64,000 nucleotides of DNA from Candidatus Thiodiazotropha endoloripes. GTDB lineage: Bacteria; Pseudomonadota; Gammaproteobacteria; Chromatiales; Chromatiaceae. The stretch is taken from assembly GCF_001708965.1 (NCBI RefSeq), contig NZ_LVJW01000006.1:806001-870000 (forward strand), in the 5' to 3' direction. Position 1 is the stretch's first letter, and each line of letters begins with the position of its first letter. The position numbers were made by a program, and so were the translations under genes. Shown here one piece after another: positions 17,661 through 26,174 of this stretch. A model generated the notes under the pieces. The model did not search any database and had not been told where the DNA came from. It worked only from the letters and a program-made list of their open reading frames with translations.

Positions 17661-19023
17661 TACACTCGCAGGGCGAACCCTGGCGCTACTGGTAGGTGCA
17701 ACACTGCTGATGATGATCAGCAGTGCAATCCTGTTACAGGACGAACGCAAAGCCCGTTTCGATGAGCATAATCTCTACCGTTATCTACAGCGGGTGGCCA
17801 CCCTCACCCGCCTGCTCAGTGACGCCACCGACCAGGAGCGCAGCCGCATCATCAAACGGGTCACCGAAGAGGGCGAAAAGATCAGCCTGGACGAAACTCC
17901 CTGGGTAGACTCCCACCCAAGACACCCCATGGAAAAGAAGATTGCCCGCCACATAAGTCGTTCAACCGGCATCCGCGACCACTCGGCTATCCGTGTCATG
18001 ATTGAACTCGATGGTCGTGGCAAATCCCACCGGGGCGAGGATCATTTCCGGTTCCGGGCTGACAAGGGAATCAAAACCATCAGTATATCGATACTCCTTT
18101 GGGATGATCTATGGCTCAACTTCCAAACCCATCATTTCAAGGATGCACCACCCTGGGCCAGCGCTACCCTTCAGGGTTTATTGATACTGCTGGCCCTGCT
18201 TATTGTCATCGGCCTGTTGATTGCCCGACGCATGGCTCGCCCCATGGCTCAGCTGGCCGATGCCGCCGAGCGCTTCGGCCTCGGTCAGCCACAATCCCCC
18301 ATTCCTGAAGAGGGGCCCCGGGAGGTTCGCCAAACCATCCACGCCTTCAACCTGATGCAGCAGCGCTTACAGAAACAGATCTGTGATCGTTCACGAATGC
18401 TTGCCGCGGTATCCCATGACCTGAGAACCCCGATCACCACGCTGCGACTCAGGGCGGAGTATATCGAGGACCAGGAGATGCGGGAGAAGACCCTGACCAC
18501 CCTCGCCGAGATGGAAGCGATTCTCTCCGATACCCTGAGTTTCGCCCGTGACGAAGCAGCGGATGAACAGGCACGTTCCACCGATCTCGCGGCTCTGCTG
18601 CAGAGCCTGATCGACGACCATGCCGACCTGGGCGGCAATGCCGAATATCAGGGACCGGAGCGGTTCAATTTCATCTGCCGCCCGGTTTCGTTGCGACGGG
18701 CACTCAATAACCTGATTGATAACGCTTTGAAATATGGTGAGAGCGTGGTGGCGAGTCTCTCCACCAGACCGGACCAGGTCACAATCCATATTGATGACAG
18801 CGGGCCGGGTATTCCGGACGATCAGCTGGAAGCGGTATTGACACCTTTTTTCCGCCTCGAAGCTTCACGCAACCGGGAGACCGGCGGAACTGGACTTGGG
18901 CTGGCCGTAGCCAACAGCATCATACTCGCTCATGGTGGCGAACTGTCACTGGAAAACCGCCCGGAAGGGGGATTGCGGGTAACCCTGGTGCTGAATCAGT
19001 CAGAAAAACAACATGATAGATAA
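17644..19023 (+). CDS. EnvZ-type sensor histidine kinase
   Basis: 459 residues. TM1 lies at about 11-31, a periplasmic sensor region at 32-175 and TM2 at about 178-200. HAMP follows (RRMARPMAQLADAAERFG), then a HisKA dimerisation domain with phosphoacceptor His258 in AAVSHDLRTP. The ATPase domain carries N box NNLIDNALKYG, G1 DDSGPGIPDD and G2 GTGLGLAVA. The periplasmic part has a His-rich stretch (SHPRHPMEKKIARHISR; KSHRGEDHFRF), which could sense metal or pH. Partner of the overlapping OmpR-type regulator. A decayed partial copy of this gene lies at 22144-22515. Family assignment is certain; the signal is unknown. Confidence 0.95.
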   Translation: MRLWPDTLAGRTLALLVGATLLMMISSAILLQDERKARFDEHNLYRYLQRVATLTRLLSDATDQERSRIIKRVTEEGEKISLDETPWVDSHPRHPMEKKIARHISRSTGIRDHSAIRVMIELDGRGKSHRGEDHFRFRADKGIKTISISILLWDDLWLNFQTHHFKDAPPWASATLQGLLILLALLIVIGLLIARRMARPMAQLADAAERFGLGQPQSPIPEEGPREVRQTIHAFNLMQQRLQKQICDRSRMLAAVSHDLRTPITTLRLRAEYIEDQEMREKTLTTLAEMEAILSDTLSFARDEAADEQARSTDLAALLQSLIDDHADLGGNAEYQGPERFNFICRPVSLRRALNNLIDNALKYGESVVASLSTRPDQVTIHIDDSGPGIPDDQLEAVLTPFFRLEASRNRETGGTGLGLAVANSIILAHGGELSLENRPEGGLRVTLVLNQSEKQHDR

Positions 19024-19206
19024 TATTATATTTTTCTGATTGTTATATAACATCGGCTCAGCTTACCCAAAACCATGCAATGGTTGGATATGTTCAATCT
19101 GTCACCATTCATCATGCAGCGGCCCAAGCCCGAGCTACTGTTCACCAGGATTAAACGCTATACTAGCCACAGGATGACCTCTGGCTAAAATCAGGAAAGC
19201 CGTTTT

Positions 19207-19359
19207 ATGAAAGCATTGCAATCAGACAACTACCTTAAGCTGAAAAAAACCAATCCGGATGCCTTTCAGGAGTGGATTGCGGATAAATCCGATACCGTCA
19301 AAAAAGGCGGCATCAAGCTGCGCATCGTACCCGTGCGAAACAACAAAAAGAGCCGATAA
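19207..19359 (+). CDS. Small conserved-looking basic protein, 50 residues
   Basis: ATG at 19207, stop TAA at 19357-19359, preceded by the ribosome site AGGAAAG at an 8-base spacing. The product begins MKALQSDNYLKLKKTNPDAF and ends with a lysine/arginine-rich tail (VRNNKKSR). No signal peptide or membrane segment. The strong ribosome site and normal amino acid make-up support a real gene. Function unknown; it stands alone, 183 bases after the histidine kinase gene. Confidence 0.6.
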   Translation: MKALQSDNYLKLKKTNPDAFQEWIADKSDTVKKGGIKLRIVPVRNNKKSR

Positions 19360-19703
19360 GCTGATTCGCAGTTCGATACTGTGAACGTTGCTTTACCCGC
19401 ACTACTCACGTTTCTGCTGATCCTTCCTGGCTTCATCTTCCGTGGCAACTTCACCAGTTCGGAAATGTCAGCAGTATAAACACCTTACACCCTCGCTATG
19501 GCCCGATGGCAATGCGGCAGCTGACCGAGTAGCCCACTATATGTTGCAGCGAACCTTCTTCTCCCCTCAGGTGCGGCCGCTGTTTTTTTACTTATCGCAT
19601 TTCAGGAATTCAGCAACTTTGTGGCTGATTGGCTGCATGCGGATACGGAATCTGCTAGTTTTTACAGCTAACAGGCCCCTTTGAATCCGAATGGTTCATT
19701 GCT

Positions 19704-19754
19704 GGCTTTGGCTTTGGCTTTGGCTTTGGCTTTGGCTTTGGCTTTGGCTTTGGC
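19704..19754 (+). repeat. Hexanucleotide tandem repeat (GGCTTT)8
   Basis: Eight perfect GGCTTT units (19704-19751) plus a partial GGC. Depending on frame it would encode Gly-Phe, Ala-Leu or Trp-Leu dipeptides, but no supported gene covers it. A length-variable simple repeat is likely. Confidence 0.9.
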
Positions 19755-20003
19755 CTTCATTTTTACCTGGACAAGCGGCACGACAAGCCACCCTATGATG
19801 TCACGCAGGGAAGTTATTCATTGCAAAGATAGGTAGCCTGAAGCGACACGATTCTAACAGACTTGTGATACTGAAACTCTTCATCGCATTGGCTCAAATC
19901 ATTGTACAGAATACACATACACCAGTGAATAAAACCTTGTGCAATACCATCATAATTTTCAATAAGACAGAAATTGTCAATTCACGCGCATGAAGTGGGC
20001 ACA

Positions 20004-20022
20004 TTTACACGGTTTGTGTAAA
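20004..20022. promoter_or_regulatory. Inverted repeat upstream of an orphan secreted-protein gene
   Basis: TTTACAC-N5-GTGTAAA, perfect 7-base arms, 42 bases before the start codon at 20065. Probably an operator overlapping the promoter; the binding protein is unknown. Confidence 0.4.
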
Positions 20023-20064
20023 CTTCGAAGATGCTAACAATAAACAGGGTGCCAAGAGGTTGAG

Positions 20065-20748
20065 ATGAATACACAGTTCCGGGTTGTTACAAAATTCTTT
20101 CTTTTCATTCTGGCTTTAATCGTCAGTATTAATCAATCCTATGCAGCCTGCACTCGCAGTGATGTGGAATACTATTTGGGTAAAGGTTTCTCAACTGATC
20201 AAATTACAAAAATCTGCACTTCAATAGCACCTACTGGCAGCAACGAGACACCAGGCGATAAGACCGATATGGCAACACCTACAGAGAAAAAAGCTGGCGA
20301 GGATGCACAGCAACCAAGGCAAATCCGATCTATGGAAAGTAGTAGCGCTCAAGATATCGAACAGTTCCTTAGAATCGCAATTAAAGGACGTGATATCCAG
20401 CTGACCCAGGATTCACTGAACTACACAAGAGAAGAATGCGTTCAGATTGGTGAAGAGGATCTATACGGTTTCGCACCAATAGCATGCCAGGATGTTAAGT
20501 TTGCAATTGGGCGAAAAGGCCTTGAAGTACTAAAAACGGGCAAGAAATATATCCTGTACGGAGATGGCGTCGCAATCGTGAAAGGCTCGATCCATCGGGA
20601 GATTATCGGTCAGCTTAAAGACAGAAAACCTCGTGACCGCAAATTGATACTTGCGAAAATGGAAAAGGGCGATCAGACCGCCATTCCAATAAGAGATGAC
20701 ATCTCACTAGAACGTGTCGAAAAAGTGTTAAGGGAGCTGTCGAACTGA
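20065..20748 (+). CDS. Secreted protein of unknown function
   Basis: 227 residues with a signal peptide (MNTQFRVVTKFFLFILALIVSINQSYA, cleavage before ACTR). The mature N-terminus holds a short helical segment CTRSDVEYYLGKGFSTDQITKICT, bounded by two cysteines, of the kind found in several secreted proteins of gammaproteobacteria. A low-complexity linker (about 50-90) follows, and then a folded domain (about 95-225) with two further cysteines (EECVQIG, PIACQDV). Ribosome site AGAGG at a 6-base spacing. Upstream inverted repeat suggests dedicated control. No family recognised. It is convergent with the porin gene, whose terminator lies between them. Confidence 0.75.
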   Translation: MNTQFRVVTKFFLFILALIVSINQSYAACTRSDVEYYLGKGFSTDQITKICTSIAPTGSNETPGDKTDMATPTEKKAGEDAQQPRQIRSMESSSAQDIEQFLRIAIKGRDIQLTQDSLNYTREECVQIGEEDLYGFAPIACQDVKFAIGRKGLEVLKTGKKYILYGDGVAIVKGSIHREIIGQLKDRKPRDRKLILAKMEKGDQTAIPIRDDISLERVEKVLRELSN

Positions 20749-20751
20749 GTA

Positions 20752-20788
20752 CAAAAAAAAAGGCTGACGGGATGAACCCGAAAGCCTT
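20752..20788 (-). terminator. Intrinsic terminator of the porin gene
   Basis: On the minus strand, AAGGCT...AGCCTT with inner CGGG/CCCG pairing (20760-20788) is followed by nine T (20753-20761). It lies 31 bases after the porin stop codon. Confidence 0.85.
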
Positions 20789-20819
20789 GATCTACCCCGG
20801 AGATTAAACTATTTCAGAT

Positions 20820-21821
20820 TTAACTACCACCAAACTTAAACTTATGCTTCGCACCGATAGCAAACACGGAAGGATCTTTGTCCGTTCCGCCGGAAGGCTC
20901 AATGCTTGCTGCACTATAAGTTACATAGATCTGAGTATTGTCTGTGATGGTATGGAATACACCGCCCATAAAGCCTGTACCTTCTGCAGGACCGTCATCA
21001 ACTGAGCCAATGGAGCCAATAACCTCAGTTGTGGCAGTTACCTTGTATCGGCCAACGAGGTAGAGATAACCAACATCCTCAACTGATGCACTGAGGTCAA
21101 CTGATTCATAGGATAGACCCACACTCCAGTTATCGCCCTTGTATCCACCATACAGGCGCACGGCATCTCCATCAGCAACCACATTCGGAACGGTACCGAC
21201 ATCGCCGTTTGATGCGAACTGCACCCCAACGTTGAAGTTGTCCGCCTTCCATTGACCGCCAAAATTATATCCATGTTCATCTTCGTTGCTATCGTCGATA
21301 TAGACGCCTGCATTCACTGTGAAACTACCACCCAGCGCCGGACTAGTGTACTGCAGGGCATTATCGGTAAAACCGTTAGTCGCGGGTGACAGACCGTAGG
21401 TAGCACCACCAAATGCCACACTGCCGCCAGCATTGACATGTGAGAGATTATAAAAAGGGTCCATGGCAAAGCCGGGGAATTTGTAGGCATTTGTCATTCG
21501 TCCATAGGCGACCTTACCGAAACTACCGCTCAGTCCGCCGAAATAGAAACGCTGCCTGAATGCCCGCCCGGATCCGTCTGCATCAGATGGTGCACCGGTC
21601 TGCAAGTGATAGAAGGCCTTGATTGAATCGCCGAACGAACCTTTGACCCCAAGCAATGAGACGTTATCTTCTCCACTCAGGCCATCCTGCCCCCCAGCCG
21701 TATCTTGATCGACGCTGTTAACCGAATAACTCAACGTTCCATATACGGTGTTTCCTGCTGTCGCCGCCATGGGTAAAGCACAGACAGCTGCAACTGATGT
21801 AGCAAGTATGAATTTCTTCAT
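20820..21821 (-). CDS. Outer-membrane general porin
   Basis: 333 residues from the ATG at 21821, which has a GGAGTG ribosome site and opens a standard signal peptide (MKKFILATSVAAVCALPMAATA); the open frame extends 8 codons further. The mature protein starts GNTVYGTLSYSVNSVDQ and consists of alternating beta strands, with the porin signatures LLGVKGSFGDSIKAFYHLQTG and GKVAYGRMTNAYKFPGFAMDPFY. It ends FAIGAKHKFKF, though followed by GGS rather than a terminal aromatic residue. It belongs to the Gram-negative porin (porin_4/OmpC-like) group, forming trimeric diffusion channels. An AT-rich upstream region carries repeated GCAACA motifs. Confidence 0.9.
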   Translation of the reverse strand: MKKFILATSVAAVCALPMAATAGNTVYGTLSYSVNSVDQDTAGGQDGLSGEDNVSLLGVKGSFGDSIKAFYHLQTGAPSDADGSGRAFRQRFYFGGLSGSFGKVAYGRMTNAYKFPGFAMDPFYNLSHVNAGGSVAFGGATYGLSPATNGFTDNALQYTSPALGGSFTVNAGVYIDDSNEDEHGYNFGGQWKADNFNVGVQFASNGDVGTVPNVVADGDAVRLYGGYKGDNWSVGLSYESVDLSASVEDVGYLYLVGRYKVTATTEVIGSIGSVDDGPAEGTGFMGGVFHTITDNTQIYVTYSAASIEPSGGTDKDPSVFAIGAKHKFKFGGS

Positions 21822-22143
21822 GGATTTCACTCCTCCGCTATACAAGAATTTTATTGTAAAAATGCAACATCCTGTTGCGCAAATACATTATGAGACATGC
21901 TGAAACAAAAACGCAACATTTTTAAATATTCAGTATTGTTATTGTCAATATATTTTTTATCTTATTGTTTTTATGGTAATAATTTTCCTTAAAAAGCACT
22001 GCCTACTAAAATTTCTTTATTCAAAATAGTCACGATGTTGCATATTCACAACAGAGTGTCTCATTTTGTATTACTTTGGTGGTACTCATGATTAACAATT
22101 TAGTGATAGTCAACTAAGAAAAAAATGAGTATTGGAGTGTATC
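21822..22143. other. AT-rich regulatory region upstream of the porin gene
   Basis: About 320 AT-rich bases. GCAACA-TCC-TGTTGC is a perfect inverted repeat at 21864-21878, and further GCAACA/TGTTGC words lie near 21910 and 22035. Probably the porin control region; no gene is seen. Confidence 0.45.
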
Positions 22144-22515
22144 GATGCCTCGCTGCGGTATCCCATGACCAGAGAACCCCTACCACCACCCTGCGGCTCA
22201 GGGCTGAATAACTCGAGGATCAGGAGACGTGGGAGAAGACCCTGGGCGGCGATGCTATCCATGAGGGACCGGAACGGTTTAACTTCATCTGCCGACCAGT
22301 TTCATTGCGAAGGGCACTCAATAACCTGATTGATAACGCTTTGAAATATGGTGAGACCGTGGTCGCCAGTCTCACCACCAGGCCGGACCGGGTCACCATC
22401 CATATTGACGACAACGGTCCAGGCATTCCAGACGATCAGCTGGTAGCGGTATTGACACCCTTTTTTCCGCCTCGAAGCTTCACACAACCGGTAGACGGGC
22501 GGAAACGGACTGGAG
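22144..22515 (+). pseudogene. Decayed partial copy of the EnvZ-type histidine kinase
   Basis: This segment is closely similar at nucleotide level to 18399-18890 of the intact kinase gene, covering the H-box to the ATPase domain (VSHD, then NNLIDNALKYGE, DDNGPGIPDD). It has an internal deletion equal to 18496-18630 of the parent (135 bases), a TAA in frame soon after the H-box, and an extra base before the CCGCCTCGAAGC stretch. It stops abruptly where the next pseudogene begins. Clearly dead; it came from duplication or from a related kinase. Confidence 0.85.
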
Positions 22516-23019
22516 ATGGCCATCACCCGCTCCGCCGGACACATGCCCGGCTTCATCACCTATCTGATGTCAATCTATATCTGCTCCTATCTGCTTGGCC
22601 TGATCGCACAAAAACTGGTAATCAAACTCAAACTCGACCGACACCCTCTGCTGAGCGATTTCTTTCGCTTCGATACTCCCTGGTTCTATCTCCTGAAAGG
22701 CTTCAACGATGAAGGGGATGAGGCGGATTTTGTGAAGCTTGCGGTCACTGTAAAATAGGTAGAAGCAACCTACCTCTACTACGGAATCCTGAGGATTTCT
22801 ACCTCACAGACTCAGGAAATCTCGACCGTATCATTTTATCCTCCGTGGTCAGACGCCAACTGATTGCAGATGAGACATCGATTGATGAGGAGCAAGCCGA
22901 GCAGCCCGGTGAAGCACTTCGTTTCTATGAGATATGCGGCGACCGCCTGGTTTTTCAAATACAAGGACATCACCAGCCTGAACATCGAACACTATAAAAT
23001 CATCGAGAACAGCACCTGA
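22516..23019 (+). pseudogene. Decayed membrane-protein gene
   Basis: The first frame (22516-22758) encodes a membrane-anchored piece (FITYLMSIYICSYLLGLIAQKL) followed by FFRFDTPWFYLLKGF, then meets an in-frame TAG. Downstream, the same protein continues in other frames: VEATYLYYGIL, then after a one-base loss DFYLTDSGNLDRIILSSVV, and after another shift KYKDITSLNIEHYKIIENST and stop at 23017-23019. So at least one stop and two frameshifts. The intact form looks like a small membrane protein with one N-terminal helix pair (DUF6338-like by feel, not certain). It follows directly on the kinase remnant. Confidence 0.75.
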
Positions 23020-23047
23020 GCCGATTAGCAATCCCGGTAATAAGAGT

Positions 23048-23071
23048 CAACCTGAGAACACAGGTTGTTTT
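23048..23071 (+). terminator. Intrinsic terminator after the decayed membrane-protein gene
   Basis: CAACCTG-AGAACA-CAGGTTG with perfect 7-base arms, followed by TTTT, 28 bases after the pseudogene stop. It suggests the decayed gene was once the end of a transcription unit. Confidence 0.7.
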
Positions 23072-23170
23072 CCGGTGAACTTCGACCACAATAAAAACAG
23101 TGTCTTATACTGACTCTAAAAGACAAATTCACTTCGCCCAGGGATGATCTGCATCTGATTCAAATTCCGC

Positions 23171-25273
23171 ATGGCCCAAACCCATATGCCGCTGAACCCA
23201 CGCCTTCTGTTTGCCTCCCTGCTGATGTTATCAATCTGGGCTGCCATATCAGGCTGGTTCAGACCATCCTCAACGCCAACTGTCGAGCAGCTGCTCCCTT
23301 CAGAGATCGTCGCTGATGCAAAACAGATACATGACTCTTTAGAAAGCACCACCCATTTCGTGCTGCTCGACTTTTCCGACACCCTGCCCATGGAGAGAAT
23401 TCAGAAGTTGTTGGAACAGTTACAGGACTCAACGGATGGCACAAAGCTGCTCTGCGTATCAGCACCGGTAACCAACTCCCCTGCACCACAAGCCCAACTC
23501 AAACTCAGTGAATGCAAATACGCTGAGCAGAGCGATTCCGGATCAGTTCTTTTTTGGCGCCATAGCAATCGAGAATCCAAACAAACCCATAGCTCACTCC
23601 ACCAGGCGATTGAAGCAAAGCTCGGCCATCTGCTGAAACCATCCGAAATGAAACAGATCGCGCTCTACTCTCCAGAGTCGATCCGTACTCAATCATGGCA
23701 GGCTGCCAACGACGACCTGGCCCGCATCGCTCCCCTGCTAGGATTGATCATCCTGCTGATCCCCCTGCTTGCCTTCAGATCCCTGCCGGCTCCGGCCTTC
23801 ATTTTTTTAACGGCCAGTAGCACAACCACCCTTACCCTGCTGATCTTCAATTTCAGTCTGGAAGGAGGTTTCAACGCCCTGTTACTCGCCGTCATACCAT
23901 TAATCTGGGCAGTCTCATCGATGGATGCGGCACATTTGGTGGACCGACTGGAGAGCCTCCATAGACGTGGCACTCCCCAGCCATTCCGCCACGCATTTCG
24001 GGAGTTGATAGGACCCTGCTCCGTCACCACAGCCACCACCTTTATCGGTTTTGGCGCCCTGGCGCTGCAGAATAGTTCGCCATTACTGCAAAGTTTCGGA
24101 TTAACTGCAGCAGCTGGTACTGGACTTGCACTGATCAACACCTTTCTGCTCGGTTGGCTACTGCTGGAACCAAAGCATCGCACAACCCGGCAGCAGTCTC
24201 GAGTCAATTGGTTTGCCACACTGAGTCACTCCCTGGTCAGGACAACAGACAGCTATCCGCTACCAGTTCTCATCACCTGGTTGGTATTCACCCTATCAAT
24301 GGTGCCGTTTGCGCAAAAGGTTACAACAGAGATCCCGTTTCCGAATATCTTTGCCAGTGATCACCCGATGAGTGGTCAAACCGAGTTACTTCAACAGCGT
24401 TTCACCAGTGATTTACGCCCTCTAACCCTCTATCTGACTGCAACGAAAAACACGGGGAGTGCGAACAACCAGCTACTCCATGCGGTCAGTGCCACAGCAG
24501 ATTATCTCAGCAAATTACCTGAGACCCGCTTGCTACTTCCTACAGCGATAATCCATACCCTGTGCGATGATGAGTGCGGCAAAATGGGATCAGCCTCTTC
24601 TCAACTGATGGGATATCCGGATAACTCAGGCGTGTTCAGGTTGGATGTCTTCTTTTCACCGCTGGAACGGCAGCGGCAACAGCAGATCATCGGCTGGCTG
24701 AAGCATTTCGATCAAACCATGCTCAGCCATCACCGGTTAGTCTTTGGCGGTCCGGGATATCTCTACCCCGAAGTGGAGTCACTGGGACTGTCAGGCGCGG
24801 TTAATGGTCTGCTGATCTCATTGAGCGGTATTATCTTGCTGCTGATCGTGGTATTTCGTCAGCCCGGTTTGGTGCTTGCCGCACTGCTGGTAACCCTGTT
24901 ACCGCTTTGGTTGGTCGTCGGCATCATGGGAACAGTCGGTATCAACTGGTCACTGGCCCTGCTTGGAGTTCCCGCGATGCTGTTTGGTCTGGCAGCTGAT
25001 GACACCATACACCTGCTATGGCATCGCAAGCGAACCGGATCGCTTCGCCGCCTGCTTCGTTACAACGCCATTAAAAGCGGTACGGCGCTGACCTCGACAA
25101 CCCTGATGCTATGCCTGTGTGTTGCCACACTGGGTCTCTCCTCACTGCAAGCCAACCAACACATTGCCATACTGCTTTCAGTCGGTATGGCACTTGCCCT
25201 GCTACTGGATCTGACCCTGCTGCCGGCTCTGGTCAGCTTGATGAGACGCAAATCACCTCAACAATTGCAGTAA
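23171..25273 (+). CDS. RND/MMPL-family exporter-like membrane protein
   Basis: 700 residues. TM1 (about 13-31) is followed by a periplasmic domain (32-175). A bundle of five or so helices then spans about 180-345 (LGLIILLIPLLAF, AFIFLTASSTTTLTLLIF, ALLLAVIPLIWAVSSMDAAHLVDR). A second helix and periplasmic domain come next (about 360-520), then a final helix bundle (530-695) with LLGVPAMLFGLAADDTIHLLW. The SSMDAAHLVDR and AADDTIHLLWH segments are the paired TM4/TM10 charged motifs of RND/MMPL permeases. It is half the size of a typical multidrug RND pump and lies without an adaptor, like hydrophobe/amphiphile exporters (hopanoid, lipid). Substrate unknown. It overlaps the convergent lipoprotein gene by 41 bases. 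Confidence 0.88.
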   Translation: MAQTHMPLNPRLLFASLLMLSIWAAISGWFRPSSTPTVEQLLPSEIVADAKQIHDSLESTTHFVLLDFSDTLPMERIQKLLEQLQDSTDGTKLLCVSAPVTNSPAPQAQLKLSECKYAEQSDSGSVLFWRHSNRESKQTHSSLHQAIEAKLGHLLKPSEMKQIALYSPESIRTQSWQAANDDLARIAPLLGLIILLIPLLAFRSLPAPAFIFLTASSTTTLTLLIFNFSLEGGFNALLLAVIPLIWAVSSMDAAHLVDRLESLHRRGTPQPFRHAFRELIGPCSVTTATTFIGFGALALQNSSPLLQSFGLTAAAGTGLALINTFLLGWLLLEPKHRTTRQQSRVNWFATLSHSLVRTTDSYPLPVLITWLVFTLSMVPFAQKVTTEIPFPNIFASDHPMSGQTELLQQRFTSDLRPLTLYLTATKNTGSANNQLLHAVSATADYLSKLPETRLLLPTAIIHTLCDDECGKMGSASSQLMGYPDNSGVFRLDVFFSPLERQRQQQIIGWLKHFDQTMLSHHRLVFGGPGYLYPEVESLGLSGAVNGLLISLSGIILLLIVVFRQPGLVLAALLVTLLPLWLVVGIMGTVGINWSLALLGVPAMLFGLAADDTIHLLWHRKRTGSLRRLLRYNAIKSGTALTSTTLMLCLCVATLGLSSLQANQHIAILLSVGMALALLLDLTLLPALVSLMRRKSPQQLQ

Positions 25274-26135
25274 AGATCACCGCTCCGCCGGCACTCTTTC
25301 TAACCTCAACGGTGGCCCCTGGCGCTGAGCTGCTACTGGCACTCATGGCGTTCACCAACGCGGCAAACACTCCATCATGATCGGTCTGCACACCATTGAC
25401 ATGGTATACCAATGCACTGAGCCCGGTGGATGGGGTAATACCCTCGGAGCTGAAAGTATTGCCCGCCGAGGTACCACTCACAACAGCCCTGAATCGCAGA
25501 TGATAGGTGGTACCCTGATGCGACGCTTTGATCTCCTTGCGATAGATACCCGCAACAGGAAAGCCTTCACCAACCCCGAAACTGCTGTTATTGAATCCAT
25601 CAGCACAGATTCCCGCATTACCGAACAACACCAGATCGGTAATGTTCGGTGCAGTGGCAGGATCAAGTCCGATCGATGAGAGACTTATCTCTGCGCTATT
25701 GTCAGTCGGATTCCAGAAGCCTTCCAGACCGCATTTCTTTCGGTAGATATCGCTGTCACTACCATTGAACGGAACGTCGAGGTAGAGCAATGTGCCCGAA
25801 GACAATGCCGTACGCAGTGCGGCGATTGACGTACTGTCGGTCAGAATATCCTGCATTGGACAAGGCGCTACATTAGGATTGTCAGCGGTCTGCAGTACCA
25901 GGTTACCCGAAATTGTGTCACCTCCAGTGTCTCCTCCTGTATCACCTCCTGTATCACCTCCTGTGTCTCCCCCGGTATCATCACCCGTATCCCCCCCCGT
26001 GTCGTCACCAGTGTCATCACTATCGGTTGTGGTATCGGTGCCATTATCGTCATCATCATCGTTGTCACCCGGACAAGCGACCAAAGTAAGGGCAATAAAT
26101 AGCATCAGGAGTAGTTGGCGAAACTTTTTCATCAT
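25233..26135 (-). CDS. Lipoprotein with Gly-Asp-Thr repeat linker
   Basis: 300 residues. Lipoprotein signal MMKKFRQLLLMLFIALTLVAC with the acylated Cys21. Next comes an extremely acidic low-complexity linker of GGDT/GDDT units (about 25-75), encoded by a 12-base minisatellite. The folded C-terminal domain (about 80-300) has four cysteines (PCPMQD, KKCGLEG, GICADG, VICVSSS). A GAGG-type ribosome site suits the second ATG (26132) slightly better. The linker probably spaces a surface or periplasmic domain from the outer membrane. I do not recognise the domain. Its 3' end overlaps the convergent exporter gene. Confidence 0.8.
   Translation of the reverse strand: MMKKFRQLLLMLFIALTLVACPGDNDDDDDNGTDTTTDSDDTGDDTGGDTGDDTGGDTGGDTGGDTGGDTGGDTISGNLVLQTADNPNVAPCPMQDILTDSTSIAALRTALSSGTLLYLDVPFNGSDSDIYRKKCGLEGFWNPTDNSAEISLSSIGLDPATAPNITDLVLFGNAGICADGFNNSSFGVGEGFPVAGIYRKEIKASHQGTTYHLRFRAVVSGTSAGNTFSSEGITPSTGLSALVYHVNGVQTDHDGVFAALVNAMSASSSSAPGATVEVRKSAGGAVIFTAIVEVICVSSS
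25919..26030 (-). repeat. 12-base minisatellite encoding GGDT repeats, with a run of eight G
   Basis: Imperfect tandem 12-base units (read on plus as CACCTCCTGTAT variants) spell Gly-Gly-Asp-Thr in the lipoprotein. A C8 run at 25991-25998 (G8 in the coding strand) lies inside. Both could vary by slipped replication; unit number changes stay in frame, homopolymer changes would not. Confidence 0.8.
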
Positions 26136-26174
26136 CGACCTCGAATTGAATCTGTCTTTCTCTATTTTTTTGTA

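Larger units (their letters stand above)
19360..20064. other. Low-coding intergenic stretch
   Basis: About 700 bases with only short unsupported frames. It contains a degenerate piece resembling the interspersed repeat near 19668-19680, an 8-copy hexanucleotide repeat at 19704-19754, and an inverted repeat at 20004-20022 just upstream of the next gene. Confidence 0.6.

Noticed and set aside
22132-22329. 65-codon plus-strand frame at the start of the kinase remnant
   Set aside because: It reads the remnant in the wrong frame; the right frame matches the kinase and is broken.
19704-26030. Hexanucleotide repeat and GGDT minisatellite considered as CRISPR
   Set aside because: Units are 6 and 12 bases with no unique spacers and no cas genes.
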